Program-made: the position numbers and the translations under genes
Shown here: positions 9,239-16,364 of the stretch, in pieces
Numbering within the stretch: position 1 is the first letter of the stretch
How the letters are laid out: each line of letters starts with the position of its first letter
Notes under the pieces: generated by a model
What the model was told of the DNA's origin: nothing
Databases searched by the model: none
What the model saw: only the letters and a program-made list of their open reading frames with translations
Assembly (NCBI GenBank): GCA_030603035.1
Contig: JAUVYQ010000046.1
Coordinates: 1 to 16,911 of the forward strand
Direction of reading: 5' to 3'
Length of the DNA: 16,911 nucleotides
DNA from: Phycisphaerae bacterium
GTDB taxonomy: Bacteria > Planctomycetota > Phycisphaerae > Sedimentisphaerales > SG8-4

Positions 9239-10885
9239 TTATAGCCCGTCTTTGACCTTCGGCGCCGATTTGTTGAACAGTGCTCCAGGAGCATCTCCAT
9301 CCTTTCGACGCTCAGCTTTTTCCGTATAGTACACCTCTCTGAATCTGCCATCCTGGGTTAATTTCTCCAGGTGGCCTGCAGTAGCAAGAACCCAGTCACC
9401 TCGTTCGTAGTGTTCATACAACACTGTCCTGTCGTTTGTTTCCGGTATGACTCGCCCGAAATAGTGAATATGCTTCGAAGACACTGATATGTAAGCTGTG
9501 AGCCTATCATTTTGCGGGACTGTTTTGGCAATTTTTTGGGCAAAATCCTTCGAATATCTGTCCTTCTCCAGCGGATTTATAAAGCTGACATAGGAAATCA
9601 TAACCAAAATGGCGATGCCGGCAAAGACTGTCCCGCACGCAAGGGCACGTTTTTCTTCGGCAAATAGTATGGCAACAACTGCAGTTATGACTATCGTTGT
9701 TATGCTAAGTATTATTCCGTCAGCAAGTAACTGAGAATTGGTTGCGGCTATATAAATTGGCAGGGCGATGGCGCCTGCAATTATAACTACAATATGATTT
9801 CTCAGAACATCCTTTGCCTGTTTCAAAGTAAACGCCTTTCGAACAAAAGCCATATCTTCTATCAGTATGCCTATCAATATAGCCATCGCCGGCATCAAAG
9901 GCAGTATGTAGTGTTGACGTTTGCCGCCACTGATAGTGAGGAATGCCAGGTCCACAACGAACCACAGCCACAAAAATTTCATTGCGGGCTGCTTTTTATT
10001 CCAAACTCTGTAGAAAGGAGCAGCCAGAGCCATTGGCAGAAAGGCAACCCACGGCGTTATATACTTAAACATTATGAGCAGATAGTAGTACAGTGGATAG
10101 TCCCCCCGCGCGTAACTGCCGAGGAAGCGGTCAACAAATTCCCGTTTCCATACACCCAAATCCCAGTTTAATCTGTGAGCAATAGCCAACGGCCAGGGCG
10201 ATACGATGGCCAGGAAAATAATCACCCCTGCGACCGGTAGCCAGTTTGTAAGCTTCTTCCATTGCCGGAATATCGCAACATGGAAAAACAGCGGAATCAG
10301 AACAAGCGGCAGCGGGGCAGGCCCTTTGGCAAGGTTTGCCACCCCGAAGCTCGTCCAGAAGACCAGCATATAGGCAACTTGCCTCTTTCGGCTCCGGGTG
10401 GTAATAGCTGAGTAGAAACTCAAGAAACACATCACTATAAAAAACGTCAGGACCATTTCCGGCCGAGCATTATGCGAGTAACGGATATAGCCCAGAGATG
10501 TTGCCCAGACAGCCGCAGAGAGCACTGCAATCCTAAAGGACAGCCACTGGTTGATAAAGTACAGGATAGCGGCGATGGAAAGCACTGCAAAAATAACGTT
10601 CGGCATCCGAGCAGTAAATTCATCTACTTTGCCCGTTATTTTGGCCAAGCCTGCAACCATCCAGTAGGAGAGCGGTGTTTTGTGAAGCCGAGGCTCTCCG
10701 TTGTAAGTAGGCCAAACCCAATCGCTGCTTTCCAGCATCTCCCGGGCGGTAATCGCAACGAAACATTCGTGGTTGTTGAGCGGCCTTTCGGAAAGCGTCC
10801 AGGACGCGGTTACTGCAGAAAAAAGCATCACTCCGCAAGTGACTAAAATCTTCGTTCTCCTGGTATTGCTTTGGTTGTTTTCCAT
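9239..10885 (-). CDS. ArnT/PMT-like membrane glycosyltransferase (GT83 type)
   Basis: The 548-residue protein has about 12 TM helices followed by a soluble C-terminal domain (about 450-548). It fits the GT-C group that takes a sugar from polyprenyl phosphate and transfers it outside the cytoplasmic membrane; ArnT adds aminoarabinose to lipid A. Family traits are the first loop (RPLNNHECFVAITAREML, about 33-50; many relatives have Asp-Glu where this has His-Glu), the 'PTYNGEPRLHKTPLSYW' segment and the later 'SGGKRQHYILPLMPA' loop. It starts 33 bp after the threonine synthase stop on the same strand, so the two may share a transcript. It ends 17 bp from the phosphatase-like gene, facing it. 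Substrate is unknown; a partnership with the GT2 enzyme is inferred. Confidence 0.85.
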   Translation of the reverse strand: MENNQSNTRRTKILVTCGVMLFSAVTASWTLSERPLNNHECFVAITAREMLESSDWVWPTYNGEPRLHKTPLSYWMVAGLAKITGKVDEFTARMPNVIFAVLSIAAILYFINQWLSFRIAVLSAAVWATSLGYIRYSHNARPEMVLTFFIVMCFLSFYSAITTRSRKRQVAYMLVFWTSFGVANLAKGPAPLPLVLIPLFFHVAIFRQWKKLTNWLPVAGVIIFLAIVSPWPLAIAHRLNWDLGVWKREFVDRFLGSYARGDYPLYYYLLIMFKYITPWVAFLPMALAAPFYRVWNKKQPAMKFLWLWFVVDLAFLTISGGKRQHYILPLMPAMAILIGILIEDMAFVRKAFTLKQAKDVLRNHIVVIIAGAIALPIYIAATNSQLLADGIILSITTIVITAVVAILFAEEKRALACGTVFAGIAILVMISYVSFINPLEKDRYSKDFAQKIAKTVPQNDRLTAYISVSSKHIHYFGRVIPETNDRTVLYEHYERGDWVLATAGHLEKLTQDGRFREVYYTEKAERRKDGDAPGALFNKSAPKVKDGL

Positions 10886-10918
10886 TCCGTAGTTTTACCT
10901 TGCTGAATGTTGGGAGAA

Positions 10919-12265
10919 TCAATTTATCAGCTTGATTATTTCATCGATGTCGTTCGGTGCTTCTACAGGCGGATTGCTGAATTTACCCTGTTTTTCCTTG
11001 TGGTAGTTGACCGTTACGTTGGGGTCCTTTAACGGGTGGCCTGTCAGAACGCAGGCAACTCGCTCGTCGGCCCCGATGAGGCCTTCAGCCCTAAGGTGCC
11101 TTAAACCTGCTATTGTTGCCGCCGAAGCCGGCTCACAGCCCAACCCGTATTTGCCTATAATCGCCTTTGCATCGCAAATCTCTTCATCTGTTACCGCACG
11201 CACAACGCCGTTACATATATCAATCGCTCGCAGGCATTTTTTTAGATTGACAGGACGGGAAATTTCTATCGCTGAAGCGCAGGTATGCGGCGAAAAGTTA
11301 CGAGCCGTCAAATCGGCGTAATAGTCGTCGATAATTGCCTGATTAACTCTGCCATCATTCCAGAGGAGCTTTTTGTTATTGACCAGCTCGGTCAGCGTGT
11401 CGGCGCCGGTAGCGTTTATAATCGCCATTCGCGGTATTCGCTCAATCAATCCTAACTGTTTTAACTCGTAGAAGGCCTTGCCAAAGGCGCTGGAATTGCC
11501 AAGATTTCCGCCGGGCACTATTATCCAGTCCGGCACCTCCCAGCGCAGGCCTTCAATGATTCGATACATTATGGCCTTTTGCCCTTCGAGCCGGAACGGG
11601 TTTAGCGAATTGAGCAGATACAGGCCCAGCTTTGTGCAGACATCCTGGACCTGACGCATACAATCGTCAAAGTCACCCTGTATTTGAATCGTCTGCGCCC
11701 CGTAATCCATTCCCTGGCTTAGTTTGCCGAATGCAATTCGACCTGAGCCGATAAACACCGTGGCTTTCAGCCCGCAGCTATGTGCGTACAGAGCCACCGA
11801 TGCGGAAGTATTGCCCGTTGATGCGCATGCGCACGAACTTGCACCGACCATTTTTGCGTGACTGAATGCTGCCGCCATACCGTTATCTTTGAACGAGCCG
11901 GATGGATTCAGCCCTTCATACTGCAAATATAAACACCCCGGCTGCATATCAACATATTCAGCGACATAATCATTTTGTTGCAGAATTGTCTGGCCTTCAC
12001 CTATGGTTACTTTGTATTTGTCTTCGCAAAAGTTGAGCAGTTCTCTGAAACGCCATACACCGGAGAAATCCAGAGGGTTGTCTCTATTTGCCCAGCGCTT
12101 GCCGAAGTCGCTGAGTTTATTGGGAACCTCGATTTTGTCCCAGTTATATTGTGCATCCAGCAGCTCACCGCAGGCCGGACACTTAAACATCGCCTTCCTG
12201 CAGTCGAACTCCGCCCCGCAATCGGGATTAATACACTTTTGAAATGCTCGGTCCGTTGTACTCAT
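10919..12265 (-). CDS. thrC: Threonine synthase
   Basis: The 448-residue PLP enzyme converts O-phosphohomoserine to threonine, the last step of the pathway, in the cytoplasm. The N-terminus carries a zinc-ribbon-like Cys set (C11, C16, C29, C32) seen in one branch of ThrC proteins. The PLP lysine is K126 in [25 protein letters not shown] forms the phosphate or substrate loop, and the glycine loop is [14 protein letters not shown]. The C-terminal part ([21 protein letters not shown]) is typical. ATG 12265 has AAGGAG ten bases upstream. It is the likely first gene of a transcript running into the ArnT-like gene, with no obvious metabolic link between them. Confidence 0.94.
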   Translation of the reverse strand: MSTTDRAFQKCINPDCGAEFDCRKAMFKCPACGELLDAQYNWDKIEVPNKLSDFGKRWANRDNPLDFSGVWRFRELLNFCEDKYKVTIGEGQTILQQNDYVAEYVDMQPGCLYLQYEGLNPSGSFKDNGMAAAFSHAKMVGASSCACASTGNTSASVALYAHSCGLKATVFIGSGRIAFGKLSQGMDYGAQTIQIQGDFDDCMRQVQDVCTKLGLYLLNSLNPFRLEGQKAIMYRIIEGLRWEVPDWIIVPGGNLGNSSAFGKAFYELKQLGLIERIPRMAIINATGADTLTELVNNKKLLWNDGRVNQAIIDDYYADLTARNFSPHTCASAIEISRPVNLKKCLRAIDICNGVVRAVTDEEICDAKAIIGKYGLGCEPASAATIAGLRHLRAEGLIGADERVACVLTGHPLKDPNVTVNYHKEKQGKFSNPPVEAPNDIDEIIKLIN

Positions 12266-12295
12266 CTTGAAAAAACTCCTTATAGATTTCGAGGC

Positions 12296-12301
12296 ATTAT
12301 A
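12296..12301 (-). promoter_or_regulatory. -10 box of the thrC promoter
   Basis: A perfect TATAAT in the minus direction lies 30 bases before the thrC ATG, which would give a leader of about 24 bases holding the AAGGAG site. No clear -35 hexamer is seen; the upstream side is the edge of the tandem repeat array. Confidence 0.4.
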
Positions 12302-12327
12302 AACAATGAGCGGTTTTTTTGGTATAA

Positions 12328-12675
12328 AAATTGGCTTTGTTTGGGTTTGTTTTTTTGAACTCCAAAGGCTGATTTATTTTCATAATCCGTTGTTGAATAG
12401 AAGTTTAAATTCATTTTGGCGTTGCGGAAATTGGGTTTGTTTTGGGTTTGTTTTTTTGGACTGCGAAATCATCCTATTTTCTGTAATCCTTTGTTATAAG
12501 TGAGTTTAAATTCATTTTGGCTTTTCGCAAATTGGGTTTGTTTGGGTTTGTTTTGGGTTTGTTTTCACCAAGTTTCCAATTGGATTTATTTTCATAAACC
12601 ACTGTATGAATAGACTTTACGTTCATTAGGGCATCCAGAAAATTGGCTTTGTTTTGCATAAAAAGAGCTGATTTG
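12328..12675. repeat. Tandem array of a ~100 bp degenerate repeat (3 full copies plus a partial one)
   Basis: Four units start with AAATTGG followed by C/G and TTTGTTT: 12328-12427 (100 bp), 12428-12528 (101 bp), 12529-12639 (111 bp) and a partial copy from 12640 to about 12675. Each opens with one to three TTTGGGTTTG blocks. The first two share GTTTAAATTCATTTTGGC near the end, and the first and third share GATTTATTTTCATAA. The minus strand gives an open frame of about 80 residues rich in Lys, Asn and Pro, but this follows from the repeat and does not look like a real protein. Divergence between units suggests an old array. I recall similar Lys-Asn-Pro spurious reading frames in related metagenome genomes but cannot verify it here. 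Confidence 0.75.
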
Positions 12676-13203
12676 TAGAGCGTTCTCGACAGATGTAGAG
12701 GACAGAGGACGGGCACGGAGGGAATTTAAAGTTTAAAGTGGAAAATGTAAAACCAAAGCTCAAAATGTAAAACGAGTTTCTTCCCATTCGACTACTTCCG
12801 TTTCGCTCCAATATTGACTCCGCCAAAAGACGGCGGATCTTCGATATTTACGAACGATGATTTTTGGCGTGTATCTGCTGATACGAAGACGTGCGGTTCT
12901 CCGCTATATCCGGCGCCTACGGGCGGTTTACGTTTGCCTACTGGCAAACATACGGGTATTTTAACAGAAATTCAAGCAAAAGTCAAGAAAAAAACGAATA
13001 AAAAGAATTCACCGCAGAGAGCGTTGGGAACGCAGAGATTTTATCTTTTTTTATTAACCACGGATTAGCACGGATTTACACGGTTATTTTAGACACGGAT
13101 TGACACGGATTGTTGAGTCGATTATGGAAATGGCTGCTTGCTTACCGGGCGAAGGGTCGATATATTCGATGAAGGCTGGTTAAAATCGATGAACGAATTG
13201 AAA
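12676..13203. other. Non-coding mosaic of small repeats and hairpins
   Basis: No convincing gene is visible. The stretch holds AAAATGTAAAAC twice with a 20 bp step (12742-12753 and 12762-12773), a TCCGCC/GGCGGA hairpin (12819-12837), a GTTTGCC/GGCAAAC hairpin (12932-12949), two CGCAGAGA-type motifs (about 13013-13038) and the CACGGATT array described separately. Open frames here (for example 12814-13068, plus) run straight through these repeats and lack a ribosome binding site. Confidence 0.5.
13059..13111. repeat. CACGGATT short-period repeat
   Basis: CACGGATT occurs at 13059-13066, 13069-13076, 13094-13101 and 13104-13111, with a degenerate copy (CACGGTT) at 13079. Neighbouring copies step by 10 bp. 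This is one of the common dispersed intergenic repeats of many environmental bacterial genomes (from memory, unverified). Confidence 0.6.
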
Positions 13204-13433
13204 AAAAATAGGTGGCTGTCCCGAATGGCGAATGGCGGTGCGTTAAGCCGTATATCGGTCTTTTTCGTAATTATTGGAGGTTTCATGCTCCGATTGACGA
13301 AATATCTGTAAACACAGTTGTGGCTTCATTTAACGATAAGAGAGTGTGTCATTTTCTTCATACGCTTTTCGTTATCAAGGCGGGGGTGTTGTCGGCCTAA
13401 ATCGCTTAAGGTTCTGCCATTCGTGGCTGTCCC
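13204..13433. repeat. Inverted-repeat segment flanked by 11 bp direct repeats
   Basis: GTGGCTGTCCC occurs as a direct repeat at 13212-13222 and 13423-13433. Inside it, 13230-13248 and 13404-13422 are inverted copies of GAATGGC-N6-TTAAGC, 15 of 19 positions matching, and GAATGGC is doubled at the left end (13223-13236). The 200 bp between the direct repeats therefore resembles a small non-autonomous element. The left copy is part of a 23 bp block (13204-13226) that recurs exactly at 16717-16739. The interior has only a 62-codon plus-strand frame (from 13212) that I do not recognise. Confidence 0.5.
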
Positions 13434-13472
13434 TAGTTTTTTAATTTTGAATATGCCTTTGTAAAGATGCTT

Positions 13473-13595
13473 CTACGGCAAAAAACCTGGCTTGGGAACA
13501 TAAAAGCAAACCTTGTACAAAACGAATAACAGGAGAAGCGAAAATACCGGGAGCAATAAATACAACCGCCACCGTTTACACAATATTTGCAACAT
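13473..13595 (-). CDS. 40-residue single-TM protein, unknown function
   Basis: Reading minus from ATG 13595 to TAG 13475-13473 gives a 40-residue protein: a basic start (MLQILCKRWR), a hydrophobic helix over about residues 11-33 (containing PVFSLLLLFVLY), and a short end KPGFLP. AAGGAG at 13608-13603 is seven bases before the ATG. A near-consensus promoter lies about 70 bases further upstream. The basic-then-hydrophobic order suggests N-inside insertion into the cytoplasmic membrane. It is the only convincing gene in 1.7 kb of repeat-rich DNA. No family is recognised; toxin-like hydrophobic peptides, small membrane regulators and a chance frame are all possible. Promoter, ribosome binding site and helix together argue against chance. 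Confidence 0.55.
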   Translation of the reverse strand: MLQILCKRWRLYLLLPVFSLLLLFVLYKVCFYVPKPGFLP

Positions 13596-13670
13596 GTCTA
13601 CACTCCTTTTCAAAATATTCTTTGGTACATTTTCTTCTAAATCTTACCTTCCAATTTTTCACGGCGATTT

Positions 13671-13698
13671 ATAATACGCTATAATGTTAATCTGTCAA
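13671..13698 (-). promoter_or_regulatory. Near-consensus sigma70-type promoter
   Basis: In the minus direction TTGACA (13698-13693, perfect) and TATTAT (13676-13671, five of six) are 16 bases apart. Transcription would start near 13664, giving a ~70-base leader to the 40-residue gene. This is the best promoter match in the window. Confidence 0.6.
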
Positions 13699-13819
13699 CC
13701 ATAAAAAAACAAGGTTTTTGCGGAGATTGTAGTAGCTTTATCTACAAGTTCCTTTTTTTGTATTGCGTCTATTTTTCACAATGCGCAATGCGAGTATGTC
13801 ATTCTGAGCGACACCTGCT

Positions 13820-13880
13820 GTCATTGCGAGGAGCATAGCGACGAAGCAATCTCAACTGTTATTCCCGCGAAGGCGGGAAT
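13820..13880. repeat. Two dispersed repeats: CATTGCGAG block and ATTCCCGC hairpin
   Basis: Positions 13820-13853 hold the block beginning GTCATTGCGAGGAGCA and ending CGACGAAGCAATCTC, preceded by a shorter CATTCTGAGCG piece. Positions 13861-13880 form an ATTCCCGC/GCGGGAAT stem with a 4-base loop. Both resemble short repeats widespread in intergenic DNA of many bacteria (from memory). T-rich sequence follows on the plus side. Apart from the promoter, the gap 13596-13960 holds nothing else clear beyond a small GTAG/CTAC hairpin near 13730. Confidence 0.6.
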
Positions 13881-13960
13881 CCATTTTTTCTTTTTATTTT
13901 TTTCTTTGTGGCTATTTTTCGCTTTTGTTTAATCAGGGTTAATCTGCGGTTAATTATCCT

Positions 13961-14707
13961 TTAATCAGCGTTAATTTTTTCTATTAAGCCCGGCAGTTCG
14001 GAAAGATGATTTATTTTCCAGGCGCCTTTTGGAGTTTTCTTTCCGGCGTTGGTGTAAGCGGCTTTGAGAACAGCATGCATACCGGTTTTTGCTGCGGCTT
14101 TGACGTCCCTGTCAATCTGGTCCCCCACAAACAATATATTTTCCAGCATCTCGCCAATCCTTTCGGCTGCAGCTTTAAAGATTCGAACGTCCGGCTTGCG
14201 AAAGTCAAATTCGTATGAATAAAGTCTTACCGCAAAGAAGTCCAATATACCTAACTGTTCCAGATGTTTTTCTAAGGAACTGCTATGCACAAAGGTGTTG
14301 GAGACTATCCCGAGCTTAAGGTCCATTTTTTTAAGTGCAGTTAAAGTCTCTTTCGTTTTCGGTTCAGCCTTGCCGACTTTGCTCAAAGGCTCATACCAGA
14401 GCCACGCCAGGTGCTGCCATTGCTGCTTATCGAGATGGATACCTTTTTTCGTACCGATTCCCCTTAACAAAAGCAGTGCATTAAAATCCTTTCTGGTTAT
14501 GTTGGAAAGCCAGTGTCGTATACGCAGGGCTATCAGGTTTCGCCAGCAGTAGTAGTTGAAGTTTCCGACCGGCTGGCCGCAACTTTTGAGAAAATCGTAT
14601 GACAACCTGGCACCTTGTCGGAAAAGCCGGGTTGTGTTGACTTTACCGAAGTTGAGCAAAGTCTCGCCGAGGTCGAACAATACCGCTTTGATTTTCTTAT
14701 CCGGCAT
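13961..14707 (-). CDS. HAD-superfamily phosphatase/hydrolase
   Basis: This 248-residue cytosolic hydrolase has the four HAD motifs: I, VLFDLGETLL with nucleophile D12; II, IVSNT (S136); III, K171 in RKPDVRIF; IV, FVGDQIDRD (D196, D201). The Asp normally two residues after the nucleophile is Gly (D12-L-G14). This form occurs in HAD relatives and may change the chemistry or metal use. A helical cap lies between motifs I and II (about 25-120). The frame stays open to 14797, but the extra 30 codons come from a dispersed repeat, so I chose ATG 14707. It has no Shine-Dalgarno site. The acyltransferase gene lies ~97 bp upstream on the same strand. Substrate unknown. Confidence 0.8.
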   Translation of the reverse strand: MPDKKIKAVLFDLGETLLNFGKVNTTRLFRQGARLSYDFLKSCGQPVGNFNYYCWRNLIALRIRHWLSNITRKDFNALLLLRGIGTKKGIHLDKQQWQHLAWLWYEPLSKVGKAEPKTKETLTALKKMDLKLGIVSNTFVHSSSLEKHLEQLGILDFFAVRLYSYEFDFRKPDVRIFKAAAERIGEMLENILFVGDQIDRDVKAAAKTGMHAVLKAAYTNAGKKTPKGAWKINHLSELPGLIEKINAD

Positions 14708-14720
14708 TTTTTTGTTTTGA

Positions 14721-14792
14721 GCCACGAAGGCACCAAGACTCGAAGTTTTTTGTTTATATATTTTATTCCTTTGTGCCTTTGTGTCTTGGTGG
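14721..14792. repeat. Dispersed repeat pair in the HAD leader
   Basis: GCCACGAAGGCACCAAGACT (14721-14740) and the inverted TTTGTGCCTTTGTGTCTTGG (14770-14789) are opposing copies of a CACNAAGNN-type repeat. CACCAAGAC (14731-14739) pairs perfectly with GTCTTGGTG (14783-14791), so the HAD mRNA leader could fold into a stem of at least 9 bp. Confidence 0.6.
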
Positions 14793-14803
14793 GGCAATTC
14801 CTT

Positions 14804-16132
14804 TTACCTCAATGGCGGTAAATCGCCACCAAAAGCTTCCCTGATCCACTCGAACATTTCCTTGTCCGATATCGCCGATACCCTGTTAGCCGAATACTCA
14901 GCGTCGATTCTGTCTTTTATTTTCGCTATACGGAGGTCATGCTTGGGGATTTCAATCTGGTACTTGGCCTCTATCCAGTGTTTAATACCTGCTGCCCCGG
15001 TCTTGTCGGTAATTGCTACGCTGACGGGGCGGTTGAGCAACTTTTGGGTATCGAAGCAATTATATATTTCCTCGTTCTTTAACAAGCCGTCGGCATGAAT
15101 GCCGGCCCGCGTAACATTAAAATCCTTTCCAACCAGCGGATAGTTATACGGAATTTCAAAGCCCAAATCCTTTCCGGCGTACTCGGCAAGTTCGGTTATT
15201 GCCGAGTAGTTGACACCCTCAGCCATCCCCTTCAACTGGGCGTGTTCAACAACCAGCGCTTCCAGAGGCGGATTGCCTGTCCTCTCACCGATGCCGAATA
15301 TCGCGGCATTGGCCGCGCTGCAGCCGTAGAGCCACGCCGTTGCAGCGTTTACCTGGACCTTGTGCAAATCGTTATGGCCGTGCCATTCGAGCCGCTCCGA
15401 CGGAATCCCGATTTGCCGAAGCCCATAGATAAGTTTCGGAATGCTCCGAGGCAAAGAAACCGCCGACCACGGCAGACCAAATCCAAGCGTATCGCAAAGC
15501 CGAATCTTGACCGGCTTATTATATTCTTCGGCAAGCTTCATTAACTCAGCGGCGAAAGGCAGTACAAAACCTTCATAATCGGCTCGCGTTATGTCCTCAA
15601 AGTGACAGCGCGGGATGACCCCATTATCCAGCGCCGCTTTGACAACATCAAGATACAAATTCATTGCCTGGGCCCGTGTCTTTCGCAGCTTAAGGAATAT
15701 ATGATAGTCACTTGCCGAGGTTAGAATACCCGTTTCGCTGAGCCCCATTTGCGATACCAGCTTAAAATCAGCCGGCACAGCCCTTATCCAGCCGGTAATC
15801 TCAGGAAACTCGTAACAGCGCTCTTTGCACAGTTCCACTGCTTTTCTGTCGCGCTCTGAATATAGAAAGAACTCGCATTGCCGAATCAAACCCGTCCCGC
15901 CGTCTATCTCGTGCAATAAATCGTATATCCGCAGGATTTGCTCCGGCGTATAAGGGGGCCGGGCCTGCTGACCGTCACGGAAGGTCGTATCGGTTATCCA
16001 TATCTTGTCCGGAATATCATACTCAACTCTTTGGTTGTCGAATATTACCTTGGGAAATTCGGTATATGGAAACATCTCCCGATACAAATTGGGTTTTTCT
16101 ACATCTACAAGTTTAGGGTTTTTATCCACCAT
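14804..16132 (-). CDS. DRE-TIM acyltransferase: isopropylmalate/homocitrate/Re-citrate synthase family
   Basis: This 442-residue enzyme condenses acetyl-CoA with a 2-oxo acid in the cytoplasm. Signatures are [10 protein letters not shown] (R52, D53 at the metal site), the HGHND metal and substrate loop (H251, H253, N254) and [13 protein letters not shown] (279-291). The first 40 residues (with [11 protein letters not shown]) precede the barrel and are not typical of LeuA. The C-terminus lacks the ~120-residue LeuA allosteric domain, so leucine feedback is not expected. This architecture matches, from memory, sequences annotated as isopropylmalate or homocitrate synthase-like, including Re-type citrate synthases of anaerobes. 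The exact substrate is open. ATG 16132 has GGAG eight bases upstream. It lies 147 bp downstream of tRNA-Leu on the same strand. Confidence 0.82.
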   Translation of the reverse strand: MVDKNPKLVDVEKPNLYREMFPYTEFPKVIFDNQRVEYDIPDKIWITDTTFRDGQQARPPYTPEQILRIYDLLHEIDGGTGLIRQCEFFLYSERDRKAVELCKERCYEFPEITGWIRAVPADFKLVSQMGLSETGILTSASDYHIFLKLRKTRAQAMNLYLDVVKAALDNGVIPRCHFEDITRADYEGFVLPFAAELMKLAEEYNKPVKIRLCDTLGFGLPWSAVSLPRSIPKLIYGLRQIGIPSERLEWHGHNDLHKVQVNAATAWLYGCSAANAAIFGIGERTGNPPLEALVVEHAQLKGMAEGVNYSAITELAEYAGKDLGFEIPYNYPLVGKDFNVTRAGIHADGLLKNEEIYNCFDTQKLLNRPVSVAITDKTGAAGIKHWIEAKYQIEIPKHDLRIAKIKDRIDAEYSANRVSAISDKEMFEWIREAFGGDLPPLR

Positions 16133-16177
16133 TATTTATCTCCGGCACGCTATTGGTATTTCGACTGACTATCTCGT

Positions 16178-16198
16178 CCCGCCCCTCCGAGGGGCGGG
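16178..16198. repeat. GC-rich hairpin 1
   Basis: CCCGCCCCT (16178-16186) and AGGGGCGGG (16190-16198) form a perfect 9 bp stem with a 3-base loop in the leader of the acyltransferase gene. It lacks a U-run and shares its AGGGGCGGG arm type with hairpin 2. Confidence 0.6.
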
Positions 16199-16237
16199 GC
16201 TCGTATCGCATAATACACAATACGCATCACGCTTCAC

Positions 16238-16260
16238 CCCGCCTCTGCGGCAGGGGCGGG
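16238..16260. repeat. GC-rich hairpin 2
   Basis: Positions 16238-16247 pair with 16251-16260 over 10 bp (one G-T wobble), with a 3-base loop. It lies 20 bases past the tRNA-Leu 3' end in the minus direction. It could end the tRNA transcript, but no U-run follows. Confidence 0.5.
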
Positions 16261-16279
16261 CTTTACGCACGGCGAATAA

Positions 16280-16364
16280 TGGCCGAGGTGGGAGTCGAAC
16301 CCACACGCCCAATTATGGGCAGGGGATTTTAAGTCCCCAGCGTCTGCCATTCCGCCACTCGGCC
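16280..16364 (-). tRNA. tRNA-Leu(UAA)
   Basis: The 85-base minus-strand gene folds as a class II tRNA. The acceptor stem is GGCCGAG/CTCGGCC (plus 16358-16364 and 16281-16287) with discriminator A at 16280. The anticodon stem is GGGGA/TCCCC around the loop CTTAAAA, giving anticodon TAA, which reads UUA. The long variable arm is GCCC/GGGC, and the T arm is TGTGG-GTTCGACT-CCCAC. CCA is not encoded: TTA follows the discriminator. The long variable arm and A discriminator are as expected for bacterial tRNA-Leu. Confidence 0.97.

Noticed and set aside
12328..12560. Possible G-quadruplex in the TTTGGG blocks
   Set aside because: No unit holds four GGG runs at short spacing; the third unit has three at most.
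12474..12716. 80-codon minus frame in the tandem repeat array
   Set aside because: Its Lys-Asn-Pro-rich product is produced by the repeat unit itself; no ribosome binding site or domain.
12814..13068. 84-codon plus frame downstream of the array
   Set aside because: It runs through hairpins and dispersed repeats and has no ribosome binding site.
12328..13111. CRISPR array
   Set aside because: The repeats are either ~100 bp degenerate units or 8-mers with a 10 bp step; none has the repeat-spacer size or identity of CRISPR, and no cas genes are present.
16280..16364. tRNA-Leu as an integration (att) site
   Set aside because: No integrase gene and no second copy of the tRNA 3' end was seen in the window.
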